DNA from: Mesotaenium endlicherianum
Taxonomy: Eukaryota; Streptophyta; Zygnematophyceae; Zygnematales; Mesotaeniaceae
Direction: 5' to 3'
Length of the DNA: 24,697 nucleotides
Assembly: GCA_009602735.1 (NCBI GenBank)
Contig: WELA01004248.1
Coordinates: 177,045 to 201,741 of the forward strand
Below are positions 16,105-24,697 of this stretch, piece after piece. Position 1 is the first letter of the stretch; each line of letters begins with the position of its first letter. The translations under genes were made by a program, and so were the position numbers. The notes under the pieces were generated by a model that searched no databases, had not been told where the DNA came from, and worked only from the letters and a program-made list of their open reading frames with translations.

Positions 16105-17131
16105 GGAGCATCAGATATGATGCAACTCATACATTCTGATGCATCTACTTGCTCCCCTTGCTATGTATCATTCTTATTACTTATTTGTTTTTATCAAAGT
16201 TAGTCTTAAATAATGGGCTATGTTGCCAAGTGTCCACAATTAACTCTACAGGTGAAAGCGACAAAATGCGTACAAGTTGTTCACATTATCGTACTGTGCT
16301 AATTTCGGTTTCGATGAAGAAAACGACCCAAAAAAAAGGCTAACAGCCTCTTTTTTCGCGAGCTTTTGTCCACCATGGATGCCTCTGAATGTTTGTTAGA
16401 CGCACTTTTAGACTCTAAAATTCTGGTTCCCGCTGCTCACTTTGGTGCTGCATGGGCAAAAAGAAGTTTGATGCTTATTGGAATGAGTTGTTGATAGAAG
16501 GAGTGGTGAAGAAGCGGGTGGTGGGGAAAAAGAAGGAGGGTTATGTGTACGAGGTGTACTTCGTCTATGGCAAGAGTAAACATAGATTTTTAGAGTTTTT
16601 CGTGAAAGAACACCTTCGCGAAGAGTCTAAGACACTCCATGAATTTTGTGAGAACGTGTACTCGCGGAAAGATGAGGAAAAATCGGAAATAGAAGTTATG
16701 CAAGAATAAGACCGTAGGTCGTCTTTCCAAGTGTCTGAGACTCCTTTGGTGCCTCAAGAACTAGATATGGGGCAACAGAGTTCTCAACCTAGCATAGATG
16801 ATAGCCAGCCCTCATTTGGGAGAGGAAGAGGGGTCGGCCTGTGGGATCAAACAAGATAGCAGCTCCTTCCGTTAGGAGTAAGTTCATGTTTCAAGGGCCC
16901 CCTCTCACAACAGAAAAAGGAAAAGAGCCCATTATAGACTCTGATTCCGGCCCTGAGAGCAGCAGCAGCAGTGATGAGGAAGACAGCTTGTCTTCCGAGG
17001 AAGAGGAGGTGCCTCTTGCTCCCACCATGCTGGAGGAGGAGGAGGAGAAGGAATATGAAGATATTTGGGATTGGAAGGAGCCTGCCCGCGAAGACTTCTG
17101 CCAAGTTGACTTGCTGCAACCTAGCACTACA

Positions 17132-17830
17132 TGTAATGTTATAGAATTGTAGAATGCATTTTTGTGGCCATTTTGATAAAAAATTCATTGAATTTGGTTT
17201 AGTATTGAGAAAGTTATGAATTTTTGAAGTTTGATTAATTTCAAGGTTGGTCGACGATTGTCCTCAATTTGCGGTGAGCGCGACCGTCGGATTGACCGAC
17301 AGCGTCGAGTGATCTGGGCCGTTAGAGTTAATTTGAACCTTCACACAATTTTGGCTGACGCGGAGTGCCGACCAGGTCAGTTTACCTAGAGGTTTCGGAT
17401 TAGTTTAGCGCGTCTAAGTTAGTATATTCTAGATATTCCGATGCATGCATGTGGATGTCAAATTGTCCCGACACGTCGGACGAGGGTGATCTAGCCTACT
17501 CACGATTATTTTGGAAGGGACGATTTGACAAACACTTCAAAAATTTTGTAGCTAAGCGGCCCGCCCTCCTAGGGGCGAGCGATCGTCGTAAAGAACCATG
17601 AGTAGGCATAACATCTTTGTTTCTTATCAGTTTTCACTTTTGTAATTTTTCACGGGTTTGTAATGACAAGGCCATCCTAGTCCATTTGTGAGCACTTTCT
17701 TGCTACTCAAAATGTTGAGTTATTTTCCTAAGCTTTCTTAGTAATATGCCGCTGCACTCTAGAGTAGATTGCAACTAGTTTTGTTCCTCGTGAGTCACTA
17801 CGCTTTCACTAGGGCACTCCGCCCCTTTCA
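17132..17830 (-). mobile_element. Solo LTR 1 of an LTR retrotransposon, inside the PiggyBac transposase
   Basis: A 699-bp insertion beginning TGTAATG and ending CCTTTCA, flanked by the 5-bp direct repeat CTACA (17127-17131 and 17831-17835). Removing the insertion plus one repeat (704 bp) rejoins the transposase codons in frame (PSTTHHHGLQGIP). TG...CA ends and 5-bp target duplications are LTR hallmarks; no gag-pol sequence is present, hence a solo LTR. It is the inverted homologue of LTR 2. Transcriptional orientation is assigned relative to LTR 2 only. Confidence 0.85.
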
Positions 17831-18316
17831 CTACACATCACCATGGCTTGCAGGGCATTCCAAACAGGAGGTTCAGAGGCTTGAGCCCCTTTGGGATCTT
17901 TTGTTTGTTCATGCCTATTGGATTCTTTCAGCAGCTGGTATTGGAGACAAATAATTATGCATCACGGCATCCTGTCAGAGGCTGGATTCTTGTCACATGC
18001 ACGGAGATGGTTATTTTCCATAGGCTATGCATGGCTAAGAGCTTGCATGGACTACCGAGACTGAGGAGTTACTGGCAGAAGACTGTGAAAGAGCTTATGA
18101 CAATTCCTAGCTTTGGCAGATTCATGAGTTTGAATACTTCTTAGAGATTAGAAGATTCTTCTATCTCAAAGACAATAGACAACGAACATGTTTTCCTCCA
18201 GACTCTAGAGAATACAAGCTATGGCAGCTCCAACCTTTCAGAAACTTGTGCATGGAAACCTTCAACAAGTACTACAGTCCTGGTGCAACCCTCACAATAG
18301 ATGAAAGAACCATTCC

Positions 18317-19059
18317 TGAAAGGGGCAGAGTGCCCTAGTGGAAGCGTAGTGACTCACGAGGAAAGGAACTAGTTGCCATCATACTAGAGAGTGCAGCGGC
18401 ATATCACTAACAAAGCTTAGGAAAAATACTCAACATTTTGAGTAGCAAGAAACTGCTCACAAATGATGTAGGATGAAAGGCCTTGTCATTACAAACCCGT
18501 AGAAATTTACAGAAGTGAAAACTGATAAGAAACAAAGAAGTTATGCCTATTTATAATTTTCTGCCTAAGTGCTCCCCCTAGGAGGAAGCTACGGATTTTC
18601 CTAAGTGTTCGTCAAATCGTCCCCTCCAGAATATTCGTGAGTAAGCCAGATTAGTCTAATCTGACGTGTCGGGCCGAATTGACGTCCACATACATGCATC
18701 GACATTACTAGAATATTCTATCTTAGACGCGCTAGGCTAAACCGAAACTTCTAGGTAAATCGACCTAGTCGGCACTCCGCGTCAGCCGAACTTACGTGAA
18801 GGTTCGAGTTCATTCTAACGGGCCAGATCGCTCGACGCTGTCGGTCAATCCGACGGTCGCGCTCACCGCGAATTAAGGACAATCGTCAACCGACCTCAAA
18901 ACTAATTAAACTTCGGAAATCCATAACTCTCTCAATACTTGACCAAATTCGATGAACTTTATATCAAAATGACCACAAAAATGCACTTTACTTTACTATA
19001 CAATCAAAACATACTTTCATGATACTCAAAAATGCAATTCATAAACCTATGACCTTACA
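18317..19059 (+). mobile_element. Solo LTR 2 of the same family, opposite orientation, inside the PiggyBac transposase
   Basis: A 743-bp insertion beginning TGAAAGG and ending CCTTACA, flanked by the direct repeat ATTCC (18312-18316 and 19060-19064). Removing it plus one repeat (748 bp) restores the frame from LTIDERTIP to IRNRQCPIRVYNFF. It matches the reverse complement of LTR 1 over nearly its whole length, about 80-90% by eye in compared stretches, with most length difference near its CCTTACA end. Confidence 0.85.
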
Positions 19060-20212
19060 ATTCCTATCCGCAACAGACAGTGTCCCATTAGAGTTTACAA
19101 CTTCTTCAGACCATACAAGTATGGCATAGAAGTATTTACTATTTGTGATGCAATTACTTCCTTTTGCTATGCTTTCAACATCTATGATAGGGTGAAGAAA
19201 GATGGAGCTAGAACTGATATTATGTCAGACCTTGTAGCTATGCTCCTTGTTGGTAGGTTGCTTACACTCATCCTTGATAGAGGTTTCAGCTCCCCTCACC
19301 TCTTCTCAAAGCTAGCACAGTTAGGACATGGAGCCACTGGCACAGTTGTGTCCACGAGGAAAAATTATCCTAAGGCTATGTTGTATATGAAGCCTGATAG
19401 CCAGCTTAAAGGTGCTTGTCTGGCAGCTTACAATGAGCACCCCCCTATGGTAGCAGCTATTTGGAATGACAAAGCTCCTTGTGCATTTCTAAGTACAGCC
19501 AAAGGGCTAGCTCGCAAAACATAAACTAGGCGTAACGGAAAACATTAACTTGTCCTTCCAACTCCTGAGTTAATTAAGCACTACAACTTGTATAAAGATG
19601 CTGTAGATCAATATCATGCATATTGTTTGAGGAGGGGCTACAGTGCTGAGAAAGTTCTAGTCAACAGGAAGTGGTGGCACAAAGCATATTGGGGTCTCTT
19701 TGATGGCCTTCCAGCCAATGTGTTCATCATGCACAAGATGGTGAATCCTACCACGGAAAGGTGGGACACTTACTTGGACATCATGGATGAGATGTGTTCT
19801 TTCCAGCACCCTAATGAAGCAAGTTCTAGTGGAGTGTCAACAAGGGTTGTGGCAGCCCAGCCTACAAGAGAAGAAAGTTCAGTGGCAGGCACTTTCCAGC
19901 AGAGGTAGAGAAGAGATACTATTGCGTCGTGTGCGTTACCAATACTTTGGGCATTGTGCCAATAGGAGAAGAGCTAAGTATTGTGACTACAAGTGCTTGC
20001 AATGCAATGTCCATTTCTGTGCTGCCCCTTGCTTCCAAATCTACTATACAACGAGAGAGATCCCCCATCTTGATGTTGGACCAAAGAGAGAGAAGAGGAA
20101 ACAGAGAGACATTTAGGCAAGATATCGACAAAAATTGTACATTCTGATAAGTTAGAATAAAATGTATGCCATTGCTATAAAACTTTTGAGGGCATGGGAC
20201 TCATGTGATTGT

Positions 20213-20236
20213 ATTTGATTATTTGATTATTTGATT
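20213..20236 (+). repeat. Short tandem repeat, ATTTGATT x3
   Basis: Three perfect 8-bp copies in the AT-rich 3' part of the PiggyBac element, about 100 bp after the transposase frame ends. Confidence 0.85.
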
Positions 20237-20827
20237 ATTGTGTTTTTTGTTCTTCTGGAAATAAAATTATTGCAGATTTTGGCCTTGAAGAGTGAATATA
20301 TGACTTATTTATATTCATTTTTTTTTCTAAAAAAGGTCCAGTAAGCAATCAGAGCACTTATGTGGTGTACATTGTTTGAAGCTAGCATGCCCTCTGGCGT
20401 GTTAATAGGTGTTGCTAAGTTCAGGCAGGTACCAAAACGCTTGTTGCATCAATATTTTTTTGCGCATCAGATGTGATGCTATTTTTCTTTGGGACCTATC
20501 GTACACCATACTTGTCTTATGACTTTGAAATTTGCATACTCACTTATGACCCTTAGGCACACAACTGGCAAAAATCACAATGTTTGGATCATTTTGCAGT
20601 AAGAGTTATGATGCACCAAATATTGTAGTTTTGACGAGATTTTTTTGGTTCTTTTCGGTTATTTTTCCCCGAAACAAATCAGGTTACAAAAAAATTAATT
20701 GTGATCCTCAAGATTGTGATATAAGGTTTTCAAATGTATGCATTACTTAGAATCTGGACTAGCATTGTAGTGGGAAAGAAATCAAGAGTGAAGGTAGTAG
20801 ATGCATCAAATAAATGTGTATTCCAGT

Positions 20828-20840
20828 GGGCCATCTAGTG
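20828..20840 (-). repeat. PiggyBac right terminal inverted repeat
   Basis: GGGCCATCTAGTG is the reverse complement of the left repeat with one mismatch. It is followed by TAAA where TTAA is expected. Confidence 0.78.
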
Positions 20841-20849
20841 TAAAGACAT

Positions 20850-21780
20850 AACGCAAAAGTAATAATTAAGGGGCAAGCAAAAAGATGAGGGTTCACAAAT
20901 TAGTTTATGCAGGCAAGACTCGGATTTGGAGGCACGCATTTTGGGGGGGAACTTAAGATATTTCTTTCGATTATGACTTTGGTTTGTAAAAGGTCTAATC
21001 CTCCCTCCCACTAATATCTCCAACTTTGGTTCTAAAGTCACAACTACTACAAATTTGCTTCATTCTAAGCCGCTAATCTTTCATTGCAACGCTTACATTT
21101 TTCTTTAGGGTTGCTATAAGAAATTGTAAAAATTTGGGTGCTATTTCACCCCGATTCTTGAAGGCAATGACGCCCCCCATGGGCACGCAGAACTGGTTCC
21201 AAGTGGGGCACGCGAAGTTTGGTTTAAGAAAGATCAAAATATGACTTCTTGTAGGGGCACAAAAAATCTGGTTTTTTAAGGGAACGCAAAGCTGACTCTT
21301 ATTGTCGTGGCACGCAAAGTTGGGGTTTGGGGGCACGCATAACCGGCTTCAAGTGGGGGGGCCATAGATACTGGGTTTTGGGGGAACGCAAAGTCGCCTT
21401 CTACGCCCGGCACGCAGAGCTCGGGTTTGGGGGCACGCAAAACTGGCTTCTAAAGTGCGGGGCATGCAAAACCCGATTCTTTGGCGAACGCAAATTTGAC
21501 CTCTACTCACGGCACGCAGAGCTCAGGTATGGGGCCACGCTAAACTGTGCTAAACTGGCTTCTAAAGTGGGAGGCACGCAAAACCTGGTTTTGGAGGACA
21601 CAAAGTTGACTTCTAGTCGCCCGGCAACGCAGAGTTCGGGTTGGGGCAGGTTTGGGGGCACGCGAAACCGGCCCCAAGTGGGGGGCACGCAGAACTTGGT
21701 TTTGGAGGAACGCAAAATTGACTTCTAGTCGCGGCACGCAAAGATCATTATTGGGGGCACACAAATTTGTCTGTTAAAGT
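20850..21780 (+). repeat. Minisatellite with ~100-112-bp higher-order units of GGCACGCAAA-type monomers
   Basis: From about 21304 four consecutive composite units start near 21309, 21409, 21511 and 21624, with a partial unit at 21734. Each holds four monomers in order: GGCACGCAGAGCTCGGGTTT, GGGGGCACGCAAAACTGGC, a GGGCACGCAAAACCTGG-type monomer, and GGAACGCAAAGTTGAC followed by TTCTAGTCGC. More diverged monomers extend left to about 20850. Variation between copies and lack of constant-length unique spacers argue against a CRISPR. Confidence 0.8.
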
Positions 21781-21789
21781 GGAACAGAA

Positions 21790-22414
21790 AACCGACAATT
21801 TGAGCTTGCTCAAATTGAGGTTTGAAGATGGAACAAGAAGGCTTTTGGAGCAAAGGGATCCCATTGTGCTCCATGCTGGCTCTAAGGATCAACAGCACTT
21901 TGAGTGAGCAGAAGCCTGGGCTGCTTATCACCCTCCCCTGAGAGAGTTGGAGGAAGGCAGCCTGGAGATGGCTTTTTAGATGATGGCCCCTTCGACCCTC
22001 GAGACTTATCACACCTACTGAAAATATTTCCAGGAATGGTGAGTGCTCATGAAGGTACCTGACTTACCAGCTTCAGTATCCACAGTGAGACTATACTTGG
22101 TGCATCTATTACAAGAAGGACTTAATATATCTATCTTCAACCTCTCTACAGCAGCCATCTGTTGTATGCACAACTTATTGAACTTGCCTAGCCCTACAAA
22201 GTCCACTCTTGTCAGGAACCTTAGGAGAACAACTGATAAGATACTTCCTAGACCTCAGCAGACCAAGGCCCCTTTGGCACCAGTGAAGCTCATAGAAATC
22301 CTACAGCTTTATGCCCAGCCAAGGGCCGCAGTAGCTAGCCTCATGAAGGCCGCTTGCCTGCTTTTCATGTACCACGCAAGACAGCATCGTCATCAACATG
22401 AACTCCTTACCTGA
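21790..22414 (+). pseudogene. Decayed tyrosine recombinase, N-terminal core-binding domain only
   Basis: One reading frame stays protein-like for about 200 codons and is broken only by stop codons: TGA at ~21905, TAG at ~21977, TGA at ~22018 and ~22036. It contains APSTLETYHTY, KYFQEW, then DLPASVSTVRLYLVHLLQEG, LSTAAICCMHNLLNLPSPTK, STLVRNLRR and APVKLIEILQLYA. This order (T-Y-x-x-W/F repeat, LPAS, helical bundle, H-x-x-x-x-x-P-T) is the SAM-like core-binding domain of tyrosine recombinases of the DIRS/Crypton/integrase type. The frame stops at HELLT near where the first catalytic Arg box (RxxEL) would begin, so the catalytic domain is absent. The exact element family cannot be decided. Confidence 0.65.
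21796..21817. other. Perfect inverted repeat, 10-bp arms with 2-bp loop
   Basis: Arms CAATTTGAGC and GCTCAAATTG flank TT, at the junction between the minisatellite and the recombinase remnant. It may be part of that remnant's frame, which runs through it. Confidence 0.6.
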
Positions 22415-23265
22415 AACCCTAACCCCGAAGTAATTCGAAACCCCAAGCTCCTCAAAGCCCCCATCTCTGCTGTGATGTATCTCCACCCGAGTGCCGCTCG
22501 AACCGCGACTTGGAGCCTACCAATTAAACTTCAGTCTTATGCACACAAGCACCATGAGTGTGATAAGAAAATGAGTGCATGCGAGCACCGGCGTTCTATA
22601 TGCTTAACTAGTAGTACATAGCGACGTGTTATTCTTTGCGTCTCAAAGATCACGATTGAATTTTATTTCATCTAGGCTACCCCTATTAATGTTTTTTTGT
22701 GACATGAGGGCGGCGTACCCTTGATCAAAACTTGCCTCATTATGCAGATCATTTTACAATTGTTCATTATCTGACCAATGTAGTCATCAAAAAAGATTAT
22801 GGCCATCTAATCAGTACAACAATGGGAGAAAAAAAAGAATTTGCCTTCACAAAGTATGCTCTTACGTCTCAAGTGCATTTCCCATGACCTTGGTAGTAAT
22901 ATTGAAAGTAATTTGGGTAAGCTCCAACATATGCAATTATGCAAACATATGCGATGTATCAAAGCTCTCTTCAAGAGGCAATACCTTCTGTGGCAGATTT
23001 CGGTTATGTTAAGCCATCAAAAGCACACACTTCCGCAAATGAGGTCTAGATAAGGAAACAGACAGTGACATTTCGAGACAGGCCCCACTGGCATTTCCCT
23101 CCAAACAATGGCTGTCAGCTTATGTCCCGTCCCCCCTCCTATCAGCCACTCACCACTTCCTTACTGTACACTAATTGCAATGGCTCCTTCACATCAATTC
23201 ATTGCAAGCTTATCTACTTTCTATGTACAAGTACCGAGTATCACATTTGTCGACGCCCACCCACA
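22415..23265. other. Region without a recognisable gene, downstream of VPS16
   Basis: AT-rich sequence with no motif-bearing frame on either strand. It should contain the VPS16 3'UTR at its right end; no clear TGTAA signal was found close to the stop. A brief AACCCTAACCCC telomere-like stretch lies at about 22425-22435. Confidence 0.45.
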
Positions 23266-24510
23266 TCACTGCGAGGGTCCGAGGCTGGCCAGTGAGAGTT
23301 TGTCGCGTAGCGAGTCAAAGAGCGCGGTGGCGGCCGTGTTCTGACTCGACAGGGTGGACCGGATCCTCGCCAGCAGCTCGCCGTCTTTAGCCTGCGACGC
23401 GGCATCTGCCGCCTCCGCCATCATCCCCACGCGCGCATATGCCTGCCAGGTCTCACACACGGGCACAGATACAAACACATACATACCCTTGAGGAACACA
23501 TGAGCCACAATGAGTGATTCACTGTAAGGCCCATCGTGCAGCCTATTACTGCTATTAACATCACTTATTCTTTGAAACGTAAAAATGGGGCAAATCACCG
23601 ACAAGCAAGCCCAAGCACGCACATTTCGTCAGCAGAACCCAACCGGCCAAACCGGACCTGGTCCGAGGCATCCAGAACCATTCCAAGAATTTCCTTCAGC
23701 CAGCTGCAACAGGACAGAGCGGGGCAGAGGGAAACAGGTGAGATGCGGGAGCTCACCTCGGCGCGTTCTTGAAGGTCTGCAATTTTGGGGATGTACTTGG
23801 CGCCCTCGGCGCGCGCGCCCTCCTCCACACACGCCTCCACAAACGGCCGGAACCCTGCAGGGATCCGGCGGAGCCCTTCGCGAGCACTCAGTATACACAA
23901 ATTGTGTAATATATCCTTCTTCTTCTTTTGTCTAATCAAATCAAGCTCACATGACGAATTTTTGCTAGTTCCAGACCAAGATTGGAGACTCGTACCTTAA
24001 GATTACCGAGGGGTGCAGATGGGATGTGGCGTTGCCGATACAACTGGAGGGTGGGTACCGACAGAATAATCATATATTGACAATGTGGGCCTCAACAAGA
24101 CGAATAGGAGACAAATTGGTGCTCAAGTATTAGATTCGAGTAGGTGAACTAGAAGCCTATGTGCATGCAGAAAGAAGCATTTAAAGAAGAGTAATCTATT
24201 GCTCCACCAGTCAACACTGCAACATCAGAGCATTTCAAATGCAACGGAACCACCGCAGGAAGTGATTGGCGCGTCAGAGAGGGACAGAGACGACTGAGGC
24301 ACAGACTAGCAGAAGCAGCAAAGTTCTTGACGGGTGCAACAGGCGAAGAAACAAAAATACTTCTGAAGGTAGATGCTAGAAAAGGACTACTGATTCAGCC
24401 TTCCAAAACCACAGAAAAGAAAGGATTCAGAAACTATCAAGACAGAAGAACAAAAACAAAGAAAAGAGCACAAGATCAAACAACTGGACGGAAAGGGACA
24501 AGAAGCCAGT

Positions 24511-24557
<47 letters not shown>

Positions 24558-24670
24558 AGGGGCGCACCAACAGGAGGCTTGCGCTCCTTGGAGAACTTCT
24601 CGAGGCCCTCCCAGTCCTTGGCCGCCGCAAGCGTCTTTATCTTTAGCCAATAGAACCGTTTATCTGGTAC
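23266..24670 (-). CDS. VPS16: VPS16, C-terminal three exons (HOPS/CORVET subunit), partial
   Basis: Minus-strand exons 24670-24568, 23854-23757 and 23442-23266 splice GT-AG in continuous frame, giving 125 residues and a TGA at 23268-23266; an acceptor at 24672-24671 shows the gene continues right of the window. The first exon reads VPDKRFYWLKIKTLAAAKDW then EGLEKFSKERKPPVG; the second FRPFVEACVEEGARAEGAKY; the third AYARVGMMAEAADAASQAKD and GELLARIRSTLSS. This is the helical Vps16_C region: K-x-L-A...W-x-x-L-x-x-F, P-P-V/I-G, P-F-V-E, then paired helices. Known role: core subunit of the HOPS and CORVET tethering complexes on endosome and vacuole membranes, partnering VPS33. Introns are 713 and 314 bp. 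Nothing appears broken. Confidence 0.9.
24515..24556. repeat. (GA)n microsatellite in a VPS16 intron
   Basis: Twenty-one perfect AG repeats. In transcript sense this is a (CT)n tract beginning 11 bases past the splice donor at 24567. Confidence 0.95.
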
Positions 24671-24697
24671 CTGAGGCAGCAAATCTCTCTCCCCCCC

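Larger units (their letters stand above)
16375..20116 (+). pseudogene. PiggyBac transposase pseudogene (AT-hook, DDD core, C-terminal Cys-rich domain)
   Basis: A likely ATG at 16375 (MDASECLLDALLDS) shifts frame near 16455 into an N-terminal domain rich in Lys and aromatics (FDAYWNELL, EVYFVYGKSKHRFLEFF). A TAA at 16707 and a shift near 16825 follow, then an AT-hook (KRGRPVGSNK) and an acidic Ser/Glu tract (16950-17070). After LTR 1 comes GFFQQLVLETNNYAS; a shift near 18130 leads to the first catalytic Asp in LTIDERTIP (GAT 18300). After LTR 2 comes YNFFRPYKYGIEVFTICDAI, the second Asp in ILDRGFSS (19276) and the third in AAIWNDKAP (19468). Two TAA codons lie at 19522-19545; then HYNLYKDAVDQY and a Cys-rich tail (RYYCVVC, YCDYKCLQCNVHFC) split by a shift near 19940. 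All three catalytic Asp survive, but at least four frameshifts and three stops make it inactive. Confidence 0.88.
16092..20840 (+). mobile_element. Decayed PiggyBac DNA transposon, full length, interrupted by two solo LTRs
   Basis: The left end is TTAA (16088-16091) followed by CACTAGATAGCCC. The right end is GGGCCATCTAGTG followed by TAAA (20841-20844), a one-base variant of TTAA. The 13-bp terminal inverted repeats match at 12 of 13 positions. Inverted subterminal 12-mers TGATGCATCTAC (16137-16148) and GTAGATGCATCA (20797-20808) match exactly. The interior encodes a PiggyBac-type transposase pseudogene. Without the two LTR insertions the element is about 3.3 kb. Confidence 0.88.

Noticed and set aside
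17132..19059. A single fold-back element or programmed invertible cassette
   Set aside because: Each arm has its own distinct 5-bp target duplication and each excision restores the transposase frame, so two independent LTR insertions explain it better.
18327..19094. AGAGT as the target duplication of the right-hand insertion
   Set aside because: Comparison with LTR 1 shows the element starts ten bases earlier at TGAAAGG; ATTCC fits TG...CA ends and the resulting protein join.
16092..20840. CACTA-superfamily transposon, because the ends begin CACTA
   Set aside because: The transposase is PiggyBac type with three spaced Asp boxes and a Cys-rich tail, and the left target site is TTAA.
21304..21780. 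CRISPR array
   Set aside because: Units are degenerate and differ in length, with no constant repeat and unique spacer pattern, in a eukaryotic context.
21790..22414. UGA read as an amino acid in the recombinase frame
   Set aside because: TAG also interrupts the frame, catalytic sequence is missing, and VPS16 here ends in TGA; decay is simpler.

Overview
The window looks like nuclear DNA of a chlorophyte green alga. The recognisable genes are eukaryotic, split by GT-AG introns of about 300 bp to nearly 2 kb. Their exons are GC-rich and alanine-heavy, the introns carry CA, CAG, GA and poly-G tracts, and there are short TTTAGGG telomere-type motifs. The exact lineage cannot be fixed by eye; a chlamydomonad-type alga is only a guess. 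The assembly is imperfect: a 244-N gap at 10454-10697, single Ns at 3383 and 4406, and a ~120-nt G run.

Left third (1-5491, minus strand): the 5' part of a CLU (clustered mitochondria) gene. Five exons splice in a continuous frame and the gene runs off the left edge. Intron 3 holds a perfect six-unit heat-shock element, and exon 5 encodes a ~140-residue acidic/basic low-complexity insert. Next, at 6785-7155 on the plus strand, a likely two-exon gene encodes a 72-residue protein with an N-terminal membrane anchor. From 8710 to 12472 (plus) lies a YfcE/MJ0936-type metallophosphoesterase gene, four exons visible; a short central exon is probably lost in the N gap.

Middle and right (about 12.5-23.2 kb): an AT-richer, repeat-filled island with no intact gene. 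It holds (i) a degenerate ~36-bp minisatellite that switches orientation near 15475; (ii) a decayed PiggyBac transposon (16092-20840) with TTAA target site, 13-bp terminal inverted repeats and a DDD transposase pseudogene; (iii) two solo LTRs in opposite orientation inside that transposase, each with TG...CA ends and its own 5-bp target duplication; (iv) a second minisatellite of ~100-110-bp units; and (v) the N-terminal half of a decayed tyrosine recombinase. Only small stretches of 12473-14379 and 22415-23265 could be given any meaning.

Right end (23266-24670, minus): the last three exons of VPS16, a HOPS/CORVET tethering subunit; the rest of that gene lies beyond the window. The genes have unrelated housekeeping roles (mitochondrial distribution, phosphoesterase, vacuolar trafficking) and do not form a pathway. 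The most notable content is the nested transposon structure, the orientation-switching minisatellite and the intronic heat-shock element.
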